Counted from the first letter of the stretch, positions 8,537 to 17,843 are shown. The stretch: 64,000 bases of DNA from Candidatus Micropelagos thuwalensis (GCF_000469155.1 NZ_AWXE01000001.1:124001-188000); one strand, 5' to 3'. Numbers and translations are program-made. Notes: a model not told the origin generated them from the letters alone.

Positions 8537-9382
8537 ATGGGCTTTTTTAATAACCAAAGTAAAAAAGAAACCGTTTACCCATACGTTATTGTCGTTGGCA
8601 ATGAAAAGGGCGGGTCAGGCAAAACAACAACGGCTATGCATATCATGGCTGCGCTTCTGGATATGGGGTTTTCCGTTGGCTCGCTTGATATCGACTCTCG
8701 TCAAAAATCTCTATCCCGTTACATTGAAAATAGGCAGGCTTGGTCTTTAAGGTCTGGAAGAAGTGTCCCGATGCCTGAACACCAGATCGCCGACCCTCCT
8801 TTTGGTATCACCATCAAAGAACGCCAGGATTTCGAGCAAGAAAACTTCTTAAAAGCTATGTCTGGGCTTCGAACACGCAATCAATTTGTGATTGTCGATA
8901 GCCCTGGCTCAGACACTTACTTATCTCGGCTCGCGCATGCGTCGGCGGACACGCTGATTACTCCAATAAATGACAGTTTTGTGGATTTTGACCTGCTCGG
9001 TAAAGTTGACCCAGACACGCTTGAGGTTTTAGGCCCGAGTATATATTCCGACCTGGTCTGGGAATGCCGCAAAGCACGTATGCAGGCAGATAATGGAAAA
9101 ATTGATTGGGTTGTTCTTAGAAATCGATATAGTCATGTTTATGCAAAAAACCGGAAAAGGGTCGAGGCCGCCCTTCAGGAATTGTCAGGTCGTTCGCATT
9201 TCAGATTATTGCAGGGTCTTTCAGAGCGTGTGATTTTCCGTGAAATGTATCCTGCAGGTCTCACCTTGCTGGATTTGACAACAGAGGAAGCTAATACCAG
9301 CCTCACTATTTCCCATGTAGCTGCTCGCGCTGAGATTTTTAATCTCATTCAGGGGCTTAATCTACCTGGCGTAAAAATATAA
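8537..9382 (+). CDS. mipZ: division-plane positioning ATPase MipZ
   Basis: This 281-residue ParA-family ATPase has the deviant Walker A motif KGGSGKTTTA near residue 27, LDIDSRQKSL after it, and VIVDSPGSD as the switch II region near residue 120. The segment VIVVGNEKGG and the RQKSLSRYIENR region are characteristic of MipZ rather than of partitioning ParA. In Caulobacter MipZ forms a gradient from the poles with ParB and keeps FtsZ away, so that division occurs at mid-cell. No parB is adjacent. A GAGG lies ahead of the ATG at 8537, and the divergent 106-base gap to the SDR gene should hold promoters for both. Confidence 0.93.
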   Translation: MGFFNNQSKKETVYPYVIVVGNEKGGSGKTTTAMHIMAALLDMGFSVGSLDIDSRQKSLSRYIENRQAWSLRSGRSVPMPEHQIADPPFGITIKERQDFEQENFLKAMSGLRTRNQFVIVDSPGSDTYLSRLAHASADTLITPINDSFVDFDLLGKVDPDTLEVLGPSIYSDLVWECRKARMQADNGKIDWVVLRNRYSHVYAKNRKRVEAALQELSGRSHFRLLQGLSERVIFREMYPAGLTLLDLTTEEANTSLTISHVAARAEIFNLIQGLNLPGVKI

Positions 9383-9396
9383 TTTACACCTTTTCG

Positions 9397-9410
9397 TATC
9401 TTGCAAGATA
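9397..9410. promoter_or_regulatory. perfect 14-base palindrome upstream of clpS
   Basis: TATCTTGCAAGATA is fully self-complementary and lies 14 bases after the mipZ stop, just ahead of the candidate clpS -35 box. It could be an operator. As RNA it would fold poorly without a loop and has no following T-run, so a terminator is less likely. Confidence 0.35.
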
Positions 9411-9416
9411 GGGTGA

Positions 9417-9446
9417 TTGTCTTACATAAACTTATAGTTGTATGAT
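9417..9446 (+). promoter_or_regulatory. candidate clpS-clpA promoter
   Basis: TTGTCT at 9417-9422 and TATGAT at 9441-9446 are separated by 18 bases, close to the sigma-70 consensus. Transcription would begin near 9453, only about two bases before the first in-frame ATG of clpS at 9455. Confidence 0.4.
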
Positions 9447-9454
9447 TAGGTTGC

Positions 9455-9868
9455 ATGACAAAAATGGCACATAAAAACGGCAATAAAGATATTAAGCTTA
9501 CCAGAATGCCTGTTCAGAGCAGTTCCACCCCCGGTAATCCCAATAATGATGACCGACAGGGTGGAGACGATGGCGGGGATGTCGTTATTGTTACGAAAAC
9601 CAAGCCAAAAACCAAAAAACCATCTCTTTATAAGGTGTTATTGCTGAATGATGATTACACGCCGATGGAATTTGTTGTGCATGTTTTACAACGCTTTTTT
9701 AATAAAGATATCAATGAAGCAACCGAAATCATGCTTCACGTTCACCAAAATGGTGTCGGCATATGTGGCGTTTTTACATTCGAGGTCGCAGAAACGAAAG
9801 TGACGCAGGTAATTGACCTAGCACGTCAACACCAACATCCGCTACAATGCACTATGGAAAAGGAGTGA
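9455..9868 (+). CDS. clpS: ATP-dependent Clp protease adaptor ClpS
   Basis: This 137-residue N-recognin delivers N-end-rule substrates to ClpAP. The folded core starts near residue 50 with [18 protein letters not shown], the conserved binding-pocket region, and continues with a [14 protein letters not shown] helix-turn segment and EVAETKV. The first 45 residues are Gly/Asp/Lys-rich and look disordered. They are longer than the N-terminal arm of typical ClpS. A second in-frame ATG at 9464 is possible, and no strong ribosome-binding site precedes either start. The stop is followed after three bases by clpA, the partner chaperone, so the two form one operon. Confidence 0.94.
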   Translation: MTKMAHKNGNKDIKLTRMPVQSSSTPGNPNNDDRQGGDDGGDVVIVTKTKPKTKKPSLYKVLLLNDDYTPMEFVVHVLQRFFNKDINEATEIMLHVHQNGVGICGVFTFEVAETKVTQVIDLARQHQHPLQCTMEKE

Positions 9869-9871
9869 TAA

Positions 9872-12175
9872 ATGCCGGCATTCTCTAAAGGTTTAGAAAC
9901 CGTTCTGCACACAGCCCTCGAACTGGCTAATGTGAGAAAGCATGAATTCGCAACTCTGGAGCACTTATTGCTTGCCTTGACAGAAGATCAAGACGCTAAA
10001 GCCGTCATTGATGCTTGCAACGTGGACATGAAGTTACTGCGGGATAATCTAACGGGTTATATTGATAATGATTTATCCGGGCTTGTGATGGATACAGATG
10101 AAGATTGTAAGCCTACGGCAGGTTTTCAACGAGTTATCCAGCGTGCAGTTATTCATGTTCAGTCTTCCGGAAGGGACGAGGTTACAGGTGCCAATGTTTT
10201 GGTGGCTCTTTTTGCCGAGAGAGAAAGCCATGCGGCCTACTTCCTGCAAGAGCAGGATATGACGAGATATGATGCGGTTAATTTTATCGCCCATGGCGTT
10301 TCAAAAAAAGCCGGTAGCAGTAATGCGGACATGGACAGAGAAAATGATGACGCTGATCCAGATGGTTTTATGTCCAGTGGTGAAACAGCGCTTGAAAACT
10401 ATTGTGTCAATCTTAATGAAAAAGCCAAAGTCGGGAAGGTTGATCCGCTGATCGGGCGTCAACGCGAGGTTGAGCGTACCATCCAGATTTTATGCCGCCG
10501 CAGTAAAAATAATCCTTTGCTCGTAGGTGACCCTGGTGTCGGTAAAACAGCAATTGCAGAGGGACTGGCCCGAAAAATCATTGAAGGCGATGTGCCGGAA
10601 GTGCTTCAAGACAATGTTATTTTCGCGCTGGACATGGGCGCTTTACTTGCCGGTACACGTTATCGCGGTGATTTTGAAGAACGCATCAAGCAGGTTATGA
10701 CTGAGCTTGAGGATATGCCGGAAGGAATATTGTTTATTGATGAAATTCACACTGTTATTGGTGCGGGTGCAACTTCGGGCGGGGCGATGGATGCTTCGAA
10801 CCTCCTCAAACCATCTTTACAAAATGGTGGCCTCCGCTGTGTCGGATCAACAACTTATAAAGAATTCCGTCAACATTTTGAAAAAGACCGTGCGCTGGCT
10901 CGGCGGTTCCAAAAGATTGATGTCAATGAACCAAGCATTCCGGATACAATTAAAATTTTGCGTGGTCTGAAACCTTATTTCGAGGAATTTCACAATATCC
11001 GCTACACGAATGAAGCCTTGAAAACGGCGGTTGAGTTGTCAGCCAGATACATGACTGACCGGAAACTGCCGGATAAAGCTATTGATGTTATTGACGAGGT
11101 TGGCGCGTCGCAGATGCTTCTGCCGACGTCCAAGCGTAAAAAGACAATCAGTGTGCGTGATATTGAAAACACGATCTCGACAATGGCGCGGATCCCATCC
11201 AAATCAGTTTCCAAAACTGATACAGAAAAATTGCGCGACCTTGATAGCGGGCTCAAGCGCGTGGTGTTTGGTCAGGATGCGGCGATTGATGCATTGTCAG
11301 CAGCAATTAAGCTGTCCCGAGCCGGATTGCGTGAAGAAAACAAACCAATTGGATGTTATCTGTTCTCCGGCCCGACAGGTGTCGGTAAGACAGAAGTCGC
11401 TCGACAGCTCGCTGATATTATGGGCGTTGAACTTCTTAGATTTGACATGTCGGAATATATGGAACGTCACACTGTATCTCGGCTATTGGGTGCGCCTCCC
11501 GGATATGTTGGTTTCGATCAGGGCGGTCTCCTGACTGATGGTGTTGACCAGCATCCTCATAGTGTTTTGCTACTTGATGAAATTGAAAAAGCGCATCCTG
11601 ATTTATTCAATATTCTTTTGCAGGTCATGGATAATGGTAGTCTGACGGATGCCAATGGACGTAAAGTCGATTTCCGTAATGTTATTTTGATAATGACGAC
11701 GAATGCTGGTGCGGCTGATATGGCGAAAGAGCCGATGGGCTTTGGACGTTCCCTACGGGAAGGTGAGGATGAGGATGCCATCAAGAAGATGTTTGCGCCT
11801 GAATTCCGCAACCGCCTTGATGCCACCGTTCCTTTTGCCAATCTTCCGCCTGAGGTCGTCTACCGTGTGGTTGAGAAATTTGTTCTTCAGCTAGAAGCTC
11901 AACTGGCAGATAGAAATGTCATTATTCAATTAAGTCCTGAGGCGACTAAATGGCTCGCAAATCGTGGTTACGATAATCAAATGGGTGCGCGACCACTTGC
12001 ACGTCTCATTCAAGAGAAAATCAAAAAACCGTTGGCCGACGAAGTACTATTCGGTTGCTTGACGCAAGGTGGTGTCGTCGTTGTGGATGTGGGCGAAGAT
12101 GATGCCCTTTCCATAAGCTATAAGGATGATGCGCCAAAAAGCGATGAGGCCGATAAGAAGACCGAAAAAGTCTAA
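9872..12175 (+). CDS. clpA: ATP-dependent Clp protease ATP-binding subunit ClpA
   Basis: This 767-residue double-AAA+ unfoldase threads substrates into ClpP. It has an N-domain with Clp repeats (residues 1-145), a first ATPase with Walker [14 protein letters not shown] near 220 and Walker [10 protein letters not shown], and a second ATPase with [13 protein letters not shown] near 505 and [12 protein letters not shown]. The C-terminal D2-small domain includes [17 protein letters not shown]. The absence of a long coiled-coil middle domain separates it from ClpB. It follows clpS by three bases. Its TAA stop overlaps the TAG of the convergent HIT gene, leaving no room for a separate terminator. 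The proteolytic partner clpP is elsewhere in the window (42.8 kb). Confidence 0.96.
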   Translation: MPAFSKGLETVLHTALELANVRKHEFATLEHLLLALTEDQDAKAVIDACNVDMKLLRDNLTGYIDNDLSGLVMDTDEDCKPTAGFQRVIQRAVIHVQSSGRDEVTGANVLVALFAERESHAAYFLQEQDMTRYDAVNFIAHGVSKKAGSSNADMDRENDDADPDGFMSSGETALENYCVNLNEKAKVGKVDPLIGRQREVERTIQILCRRSKNNPLLVGDPGVGKTAIAEGLARKIIEGDVPEVLQDNVIFALDMGALLAGTRYRGDFEERIKQVMTELEDMPEGILFIDEIHTVIGAGATSGGAMDASNLLKPSLQNGGLRCVGSTTYKEFRQHFEKDRALARRFQKIDVNEPSIPDTIKILRGLKPYFEEFHNIRYTNEALKTAVELSARYMTDRKLPDKAIDVIDEVGASQMLLPTSKRKKTISVRDIENTISTMARIPSKSVSKTDTEKLRDLDSGLKRVVFGQDAAIDALSAAIKLSRAGLREENKPIGCYLFSGPTGVGKTEVARQLADIMGVELLRFDMSEYMERHTVSRLLGAPPGYVGFDQGGLLTDGVDQHPHSVLLLDEIEKAHPDLFNILLQVMDNGSLTDANGRKVDFRNVILIMTTNAGAADMAKEPMGFGRSLREGEDEDAIKKMFAPEFRNRLDATVPFANLPPEVVYRVVEKFVLQLEAQLADRNVIIQLSPEATKWLANRGYDNQMGARPLARLIQEKIKKPLADEVLFGCLTQGGVVVVDVGEDDALSISYKDDAPKSDEADKKTEKV

Positions 12176-12606
12176 GCTGTCGTTTCAGAAATGAGTGGCC
12201 TGATTTTTTCGGCAATTTTTTCAAGTGCTTCAGGGGCTTCCATTTCCTTGGCATGAAAACCCAAATCAACCCCATCATGGCGTGGGATGATATGAAAATG
12301 TGTATGAAACACTGTTTGTCCTGCGGCTGAACCATTGAGTTGCGCCAGCATGACTCCCGGACATCCAAGGGCAGACTTTACGGCACGCGCAATTTTTTGG
12401 ACATTTACAATCAGCTTTTGCGCCATCGCGCCATTGAGATCCATCATGTCACAAGCTTCTGCTTTGGGAATCACGAGGACATGGCCTTCGGCTTGGGGCA
12501 TGACATCCATGAAAGCTAGCGTGTCGGCATCTTCATATATTTTCACACATGGGGCTTCGCCACGTAATATTTTAGCAAAAATATTGTCCTCATCATAATC
12601 ACTCAT
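12172..12606 (-). CDS. HIT family nucleotide-binding protein
   Basis: This protein of about 144 residues belongs to the histidine-triad hydrolases, which act on purine-nucleotide phosphoramidates or dinucleotides. The catalytic triad is seen as H-T-H-F-H-I-I near residue 97, and the N-terminal NIFAKILRGEAPC and YEDADTLAFMDV segments are typical. Two adjacent ATGs at 12609 and 12606 follow AAGGAG; I chose 12606 for better spacing. Both starts overlap the end of the upstream acyltransferase gene, so translation is probably coupled. The stop codon overlaps the clpA stop on the other strand. Confidence 0.9.
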   Translation of the reverse strand: MSDYDEDNIFAKILRGEAPCVKIYEDADTLAFMDVMPQAEGHVLVIPKAEACDMMDLNGAMAQKLIVNVQKIARAVKSALGCPGVMLAQLNGSAAGQTVFHTHFHIIPRHDGVDLGFHAKEMEAPEALEKIAEKIRPLISETTA

Positions 12607-13813
12607 CATTACTCTCCTTATTTGCTTTGTTTTGGATTTGATTTTCATCCTGTTTGAAAGGCGTGTAATTTTTCAGCGTTTCAATGTCTTGCTCAACATG
12701 ACGCCTTTCATGCTCCAGGAAATTTTCAATTGCTTGACGAAAGCCGTCGTGGGGAATATAATGAAGAGAATATGTACGGCACGGTTCATAGCCTCGAGCA
12801 AGCTTATGGGTTCCCTGCGCACCTGCTTCTACGCGCTTTAGTCCCCGCGCAATTGCAAAATCAATAGCTTGATAATAACAAAGTTCAAAATGTAAGAAAG
12901 GGTGGTCTTCAATACAACCCCAATTACGCCCAAACAGGACATCACCACCTATGAAATTAAGAGCTCCGGCAATATACTTGCCGTCCCGCCGCGCCATGAC
13001 CAGTAAGGTGTTATCGGGCATGGTTGAGTTAATATGGCTGAAAAAAGATCGGGTGAGATAGGCTTGTCCCCATTTTCGATTACTTGTATCGAGATAAAAG
13101 TCATAGAAAATGTCCCAGTGTGCCTCGGTTAAATCATCGCCCGTGAGCCATTCAACCTCTATGCCATTTTCCAGTGCACGCTGGCGTTCTTTTTTCAGAT
13201 TCTTTCTTTTACGAGATGTTAGGCTCGCCAGAAACCCGTCAAAATTTTCAAAGTCGCGATTGAGCCAATGGAACTGTTGATCTGTACGTTGTAAAAATCC
13301 ATGTGCACCCAAATCGTTCCATTCTTCTTCAGGGAGAAAATTAATATGCAAAGATGAGGCGTTAAATTGTCTTGTCAGCGCGATTAATCCCTCTGTGAGG
13401 GCAGCGCGCGCCATCTGTTCCTCAGGGCCTGGGCGTATTAACAGTCTTGGTCCACCTGCGGGTGTGAAGGGAATAGCACTTAAAAGCTTTGGGTAATATT
13501 GCCCGCCGGCACGATGCCACGCCTCAGCCCAGCCATGATCGAAAATATACTCACCCTGACTGTGTGATTTAAGATAAAGCGGGACAATTCCTGCAATCTG
13601 ACCGGCTTCGCTACTTTCTATGATGAGATGCTGGGCCGCCCAGCCTGTCTCAGGTGTTGCCGAACCACTTTCCTCCAGAGCGAGTAGAAAAGCATGGTCG
13701 GTGAAAGGGTTATAACGTGCCGGATGTGGATTGGCGCAGGCGTTCCATTGGTCAGCAGGTATCTCAGCCACTTTGCTTACAGTGCGCAATATGGGGGGTT
13801 CAATATCACCCAT
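12599..13813 (-). CDS. predicted N-acyltransferase (COG3146/DUF482, GNAT-like)
   Basis: This 404-residue protein matches the conserved 'peptidogalycan biosynthesis' or DUF482 family, with a FemAB/GNAT-like double fold. Recognisable segments are NPFTDHAFLLALEESG near residue 35, EYIFDHGWAEAWHRAG near 125, SLTSRKRKNLKKERQRA near 205 and the C-terminal RVEAGAQGTHKLARGY. No membrane helix is seen. The true substrate is not established for the family, and an acyl or aminoacyl transfer is inferred from the fold. Its start codon shares one base with the stop of the RidA-like gene, and it overlaps the HIT start, so three genes form a tight operon. Confidence 0.85.
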   Translation of the reverse strand: MGDIEPPILRTVSKVAEIPADQWNACANPHPARYNPFTDHAFLLALEESGSATPETGWAAQHLIIESSEAGQIAGIVPLYLKSHSQGEYIFDHGWAEAWHRAGGQYYPKLLSAIPFTPAGGPRLLIRPGPEEQMARAALTEGLIALTRQFNASSLHINFLPEEEWNDLGAHGFLQRTDQQFHWLNRDFENFDGFLASLTSRKRKNLKKERQRALENGIEVEWLTGDDLTEAHWDIFYDFYLDTSNRKWGQAYLTRSFFSHINSTMPDNTLLVMARRDGKYIAGALNFIGGDVLFGRNWGCIEDHPFLHFELCYYQAIDFAIARGLKRVEAGAQGTHKLARGYEPCRTYSLHYIPHDGFRQAIENFLEHERRHVEQDIETLKNYTPFKQDENQIQNKANKESNDE

Positions 13814-14277
13814 TAATGAACCTCAAATATGGCGTCAATTTCGACAGCCCAACCCATAGGCAGGCTTGTTACACCAACTGCAGAGCGGCTATGTCGCCCG
13901 TTATCGCCAAAAAGTTCAACCATTAAATCTGAAGCACCATTAATAATTGCAGGGTGATGCGTGAAATTCGGCGTGGAATTAACAAAACCGCATAATCTGA
14001 GGCAGCGACCAAAGCGCGACCAATCACCATTTAGTGCGGATTTCACCTGAGCCAGTAAGTTTAATGCTGCAAGTTGGGCAGCACGCTGCCCGTCTTCAAT
14101 TTCAATAGTTTCACCCAGTCGGCCTTTAATGGCATCACCTGAAGCCGTAACAGGGCCTTGGCCCGAAATCAGCAATAGATTGCCGGTTTGTGTATAAGGT
14201 AAATAATTCGCTACAGCCGATTTTGGCGCAGGAAGGATTAGACCGAGTTGTTCAATTTTGTCTTCAGGATTTGTCAT
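13813..14277 (-). CDS. RidA/YjgF family protein
   Basis: This 154-residue protein belongs to the RidA superfamily, whose best-known members deaminate reactive enamines and imines from PLP enzymes. Seen here are LLISGQGPV near residue 35, the RAAQLAALNLLAQVK helix, and the end segment SRSAVGVTSLPMGWAVEID. It has R-S-A-V-G-V near the site where active RidA proteins carry the catalytic arginine (normally RxxV). It resembles the YjgF-like subgroup often found beside other genes in Alphaproteobacteria. A deaminase role for this subgroup is uncertain. AAGGA precedes the ATG at the usual distance. It follows dinB by 18 bases. Confidence 0.86.
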   Translation of the reverse strand: MTNPEDKIEQLGLILPAPKSAVANYLPYTQTGNLLLISGQGPVTASGDAIKGRLGETIEIEDGQRAAQLAALNLLAQVKSALNGDWSRFGRCLRLCGFVNSTPNFTHHPAIINGASDLMVELFGDNGRHSRSAVGVTSLPMGWAVEIDAIFEVH

Positions 14278-14295
14278 TATGTTTCCTTAATTGGT

Positions 14296-15624
14296 TTATT
14301 TTTTCCTGCGATTAAGAGACCGCCCTTTAAGAATTGTCTCATGACCAAATTTAATTCGAATTTTGTCCATAGCCAATTCAGCTTGTAGGTTTCTTTTATC
14401 CGTTGAAACCAAATCCGGTGTGTCTGCGAATTCTGCCTCAACAAGTCCCGTAACACCAATACCGATTAGTCGGTAGGCAGTTCGAGGGTTGTTTTGGAGT
14501 TCTGCGTTAAGCAAATCATTTCCAGCACTGAAAATTCTTTCAGCCATACAGGTTGAAACAGGGAGAGTGCGGTTTCGGGTAAGCGATTTAAAATTGCCGG
14601 TTTTAAGTTTTAGAACAACAGTTTTGCCACCCTTGCTTGCTTTTTTACATCGCGAGGAAACTTTCTCGCTTAAATGCCAGAGGGTTTGGGAAAGGCTGTC
14701 TGCATCAGAAATATCTTTATCAAAAGTCGTTTCTGAAGAAATGCTTTTAGCTTCCCGTTCCGGGGAAACAGGCCTGTCATCCAGTCCGCGAGAAAGCCTG
14801 AATAAATGTTGCCCGACATTGCCATATTGCTTTAGTAAAAATTCTTCGTCCAGCTTTTGGAGATGTCCTATTGTCTTCACACCATTAGCTGAAAGTTTTT
14901 TCTGCATGGCCTTTCCGACACCCCAGATTTTTTCAACCTGCATAGGCGCAAGCCGGTCAAGTGTCTCAGATTGTCCGATGACTGTGAAGCCGTTCGGCTT
15001 ATCAAGGTCAGAGGATAATTTAGCCAAAAATTTATTGTGACTGAGACCCACAGATACGGTTATGCCGACATTTTTACGGATGTTTCTAACGAGATTTAGA
15101 ATTGTTTCAGCCGGTGTAAGGCCATGAAGTTTTTCTGTCCCACGCAGATCCAGAAAAGCCTCATCAATAGAGATAGGCTGGACGAGGGGAGTTAATTTCT
15201 TCATCAATTCTCGGATTTGGTATCCCGCTTCTGCATATTTTTCCATTTGCGGTTTTATGACAACGGCATCAGGGCATAATTTTAATGCTTTAAACATTGG
15301 CATTGCAGAATTTACGCCTCGAATACGCGCAATGTAACATGCGGTAGATACAACACCCCTTTGCCCGCCGCCAATAATGACAGGCTTATCCTCCAGTTCA
15401 GGGTTATCACGTTTTTCAATGGCTGCAAAAAATGCATCACAATCAATATGGGCAATGCCAAGGTCAAAAAGCTCAGGATGAAACAGCAGGCGAGGGCTTT
15501 TACAACTGGGGCATCTTGTAGGTTTTTTGTCAGCCCGAGGGCTTTTAATGCGTATGCCACAGTCACGGCATAAGCCAGTGATAGCAGAGGGTTTTGACTC
15601 TCGTTTGGAGTGGGGTTTCGGCAT
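14296..15624 (-). CDS. dinB: DNA polymerase IV with N-terminal zinc ribbon
   Basis: This Y-family translesion DNA polymerase has 442 residues. The polymerase begins near residue 53 with IAHIDCDAFFAAIEKRDNP, holding the first catalytic aspartates and the steric-gate region, and continues with SIDEAFLDL near 155 for the second acidic pair. The thumb (helix-hairpin-helix, IWGVGKAMQKKL) and little-finger domains follow. The extra N-terminal 50 residues carry C-R-D-C-G and C-P-S-C-K, a likely zinc ribbon absent from E. coli DinB but present in alphaproteobacterial forms. No canonical beta-clamp motif was securely identified at the C-terminus. It lies ahead of the RidA-like gene. The start at 15624 includes the zinc ribbon. 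Confidence 0.93.
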   Translation of the reverse strand: MPKPHSKRESKPSAITGLCRDCGIRIKSPRADKKPTRCPSCKSPRLLFHPELFDLGIAHIDCDAFFAAIEKRDNPELEDKPVIIGGGQRGVVSTACYIARIRGVNSAMPMFKALKLCPDAVVIKPQMEKYAEAGYQIRELMKKLTPLVQPISIDEAFLDLRGTEKLHGLTPAETILNLVRNIRKNVGITVSVGLSHNKFLAKLSSDLDKPNGFTVIGQSETLDRLAPMQVEKIWGVGKAMQKKLSANGVKTIGHLQKLDEEFLLKQYGNVGQHLFRLSRGLDDRPVSPEREAKSISSETTFDKDISDADSLSQTLWHLSEKVSSRCKKASKGGKTVVLKLKTGNFKSLTRNRTLPVSTCMAERIFSAGNDLLNAELQNNPRTAYRLIGIGVTGLVEAEFADTPDLVSTDKRNLQAELAMDKIRIKFGHETILKGRSLNRRKK

Positions 15625-15695
15625 ATTCTATTCTTGCGAGAGCTGTGCTGAAATTCAAGCACTAGATATAGCTCATCAAAATATATCTGCTTAAC

Positions 15696-16355
15696 TTAGC
15701 CTGTGAGTTTATCCAGTATCCAAGCCTGAGCTTCCTGCCATTGGTCAATTCTGGCAGAGGCGCCTTCCGCTGCCCCAATGAGTTTTGATAAACGCGGGTC
15801 AGCAATCATATGAATACGCCCAGACGTTGGAACATATTCGGCAACCGAATTGATATTATGAGGAATGTCATCCAAGAAGAATAAAGGCGCATTGATTTTC
15901 TCGCCGAGGCTTTTAACCGCCGGGCCTTTAAGACCAGAGCCAACAATAACAGGATAATCCATGCCGTGCTTTGACAGATTTATCTGGCGTTCGCTTTTTT
16001 GTGCTAATGGCAGATTAGTCAGAATGATAACTTGTGCTTCCTTACTGAGAGCGTTCAAAGCTTCCGCTGCGCCTTCCACGGGGGAGAAGTTTAATGTTTC
16101 GGCAGCAAAAAAATCATCAATGATATTTCTGTTCGTCATATCGACGGCTTCGTCGCTACCCTTATATTTAATGTTTCCCTGCAATCTGAAACTGCTCAAA
16201 TCAATCCACATATCATTGCGATCAAGATAAATTTCAAATTGGCGCATAAATTGAAGTAGAACCTCGTCTGCATCTGAAATGACAAGCGGGCGATCAGGAT
16301 CAAGCTCCAATGTTTCAATTTGGTTAGAGATTTCTTCGGATAGCATATAACTCAT
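15696..16355 (-). CDS. HAD-superfamily hydrolase
   Basis: This 219-residue protein has the haloacid dehalogenase core: motif I VISDADEVLL near residue 25 with the nucleophile and acid Asp pair, motif II VIILTNLP near 115, a downstream Lys in GLKGPAVKSLG, and motif IV FFLDDIPHN near 170. It lacks a membrane segment. Phosphatase activity is likely but the substrate is unknown. It ends about 70 bases upstream of the dinB start and begins 12 bases after the DUF3572 gene, probably forming one transcription unit with it. Confidence 0.83.
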   Translation of the reverse strand: MSYMLSEEISNQIETLELDPDRPLVISDADEVLLQFMRQFEIYLDRNDMWIDLSSFRLQGNIKYKGSDEAVDMTNRNIIDDFFAAETLNFSPVEGAAEALNALSKEAQVIILTNLPLAQKSERQINLSKHGMDYPVIVGSGLKGPAVKSLGEKINAPLFFLDDIPHNINSVAEYVPTSGRIHMIADPRLSKLIGAAEGASARIDQWQEAQAWILDKLTG

Positions 16356-16367
16356 TTAACTCCGTAA

Positions 16368-16661
16368 TTACCCCCAATCGGGAGCGTCACCGCCAGGAAG
16401 ATGGCGTCTGAAATGAACTGGTTCTTCTGGGTTCATATCATTATCGTCACAAAATTGTGTAAGTAATTCTTCATGACCGAGCATGAAGTCCATCACGCCT
16501 GCTAGAAGCTCTGCCAGAACTGCCGGATTGCCTATTTGATCCAGTATATCCTGAATTGCCATGCCGCTTTGTAATGAAAAACTGTTCATCGCGTCTTCAT
16601 TGCCTGCCATCCATGTCAGCATATTAAGGGCAAGAATTTCAGCTGTTTCCTGTTGTGCCAT
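16368..16661 (-). CDS. DUF3572 family protein
   Basis: This 97-residue acidic, helical protein fits the DUF3572 family seen in Alphaproteobacteria near dinB and rpmG. Typical segments are ETAEILALNMLTWM at the start, FSLQSGMAIQDI in the middle and LTQFCDDNDM near the end. No function is known and no enzymatic motif is visible. It precedes the HAD hydrolase by 12 bases on the same strand. The roughly 95 bases upstream of its start separate it from the rpmG terminator and could hold its promoter. Confidence 0.82.
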   Translation of the reverse strand: MAQQETAEILALNMLTWMAGNEDAMNSFSLQSGMAIQDILDQIGNPAVLAELLAGVMDFMLGHEELLTQFCDDNDMNPEEPVHFRRHLPGGDAPDWG

Positions 16662-16756
16662 ATTTTGTCTTATCGAGTCGGGAATTCAAAATGATACATT
16701 ACTCCAGATAGCGCAAATTCACGATGTAACAAAATATATGAGGAGAAAAGAACAAT

Positions 16757-16780
16757 AAAAAAGCCGGACGGAACCGGCTT
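16757..16780 (-). terminator. rho-independent terminator of rpmG
   Basis: CCGGCTT at 16774-16780 would pair with AAGCCGG at 16761-16767 around a six-base loop. On the minus strand the hairpin is followed by a run of T residues (plus-strand A-run ending at 16762), 34 bases after the rpmG stop. Confidence 0.75.
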
Positions 16781-16813
16781 AATGCTTATTGGGTCAAAGA
16801 GATTTAATCAAAT

Positions 16814-16981
16814 TTATTTGATTTTACCTTCTTTAAATTCAACATGCTTACGGGCAACGGGGTCATATTTCCGAACAACCATTTTTTCCGTCATGGTACG
16901 TGCATTTTTCTTGGTAACATAGTAATACCCTGTGCCTGCCGTACTTTCGAGCTTAATCTTAACTGTTGTTGGTTTCGCCAT
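16814..16981 (-). CDS. rpmG: 50S ribosomal protein L33
   Basis: This 55-codon gene was found by direct translation from an ATG at 16981 to a TAA at 16814. The protein begins [23 protein letters not shown] and ends [11 protein letters not shown], which matches the alphaproteobacterial L33 family in length and sequence. It is a small basic component of the large ribosomal subunit. It lacks the Cys pairs found in zinc-binding L33 paralogues, so this is the zinc-independent form. A hairpin terminator follows at 16757-16780. The gene sits in the conserved neighbourhood of topA, rnr, Nudix and dinB. Confidence 0.95.
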   Translation of the reverse strand: MAKPTTVKIKLESTAGTGYYYVTKKNARTMTEKMVVRKYDPVARKHVEFKEGKIK

Positions 16982-17054
16982 AAGCTTTCCCCAAGATGAT
17001 TGCCTAAATTAGATTTTGGGAAACTAAAGATTTACACCGGAAAGTCAAGACTAT

Positions 17055-17831
17055 TCAGCTTGCCCGCAGATTTGAAATGATAAATTTGCCATGCTCAAAT
17101 CGGTAAAAGGGTACTGGACGGGTATAGCGGCGGGTATCAGGATATTGCAGTCGTTCCTCAATACATTTGACAATTTCATACGTGATAATTGGAAGGTCGA
17201 GTTTTAGAGCTTCCTTGAGGCCAATCCAGTGCAAGTCAAGCAACTCCCCACTGCCATTTTTTATATCACTAGGTTTGTTATGAAGCTCTGACGCATCAGC
17301 CATGAAAAAACGTGTATCGAAGCGTCTATTGCGCTTTGTCGGCGTTATAGCGCGTGCGACATAATCAAGATTACTCAAGGCTGGTTCAACACCCAGTTCC
17401 AAAAATGTTCGCCAAACAGGATGGCGCGAGGTTACATCAGATGTTGTGGGCCGCCCTAATACCAATCCTGTTTCTTCATAGGTTTCTCTGATGGCTGCAA
17501 GCGCCAACCCTTTTAGGCGGGCTGGTGTCATGCTTTTTTTGGTTTTGGCTTGCAGGTGCCGAATTACTGGTGTCCGCATTTTTGATGGTACAACTAGACG
17601 GCTATCACAAGGATCAACACGTCCCCCAGGAAATACAAATTTATTTGGCATGAATTTATGTTGGGCAGATCGTTTACCCATCAAAACTTTCGGGGTTTTC
17701 GATTGTCGGTTGACAATAATCAATGTCGCGGCATCAACTGGACGTATATAGGGTAGGGTAAGGTCGGCACGTTCATCCTCGCTATTCTCGATTTTGGTGT
17801 CGAGTTCTGAAAGTTCTTTTATTTTTTGCAT
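17055..17831 (-). CDS. Nudix hydrolase
   Basis: This protein of about 258 residues carries the Nudix signature in split form: FPGGRVDP near residue 67 and ALAAIRETYEETGLVLG near 112, where R-E-x2-E-E binds the metal. The insert between the first Gly and the helix is long, as in the larger Nudix proteins related to coenzyme A or nucleoside-diphosphate pyrophosphatases. The substrate is not predictable. I prefer ATG 17831 to the in-frame GTG 17840 because GAGG lies eight bases upstream. It follows rnr after about 12 bases, so the two are probably co-transcribed. Confidence 0.88.
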   Translation of the reverse strand: MQKIKELSELDTKIENSEDERADLTLPYIRPVDAATLIIVNRQSKTPKVLMGKRSAQHKFMPNKFVFPGGRVDPCDSRLVVPSKMRTPVIRHLQAKTKKSMTPARLKGLALAAIRETYEETGLVLGRPTTSDVTSRHPVWRTFLELGVEPALSNLDYVARAITPTKRNRRFDTRFFMADASELHNKPSDIKNGSGELLDLHWIGLKEALKLDLPIITYEIVKCIEERLQYPDTRRYTRPVPFYRFEHGKFIISNLRAS

Positions 17832-17843
17832 AAATGCCACCTC

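Noticed and set aside
14489-15040. 183-codon open frame on the plus strand across dinB
   Set aside because: It is antisense to the DinB polymerase core and shows no family resemblance.
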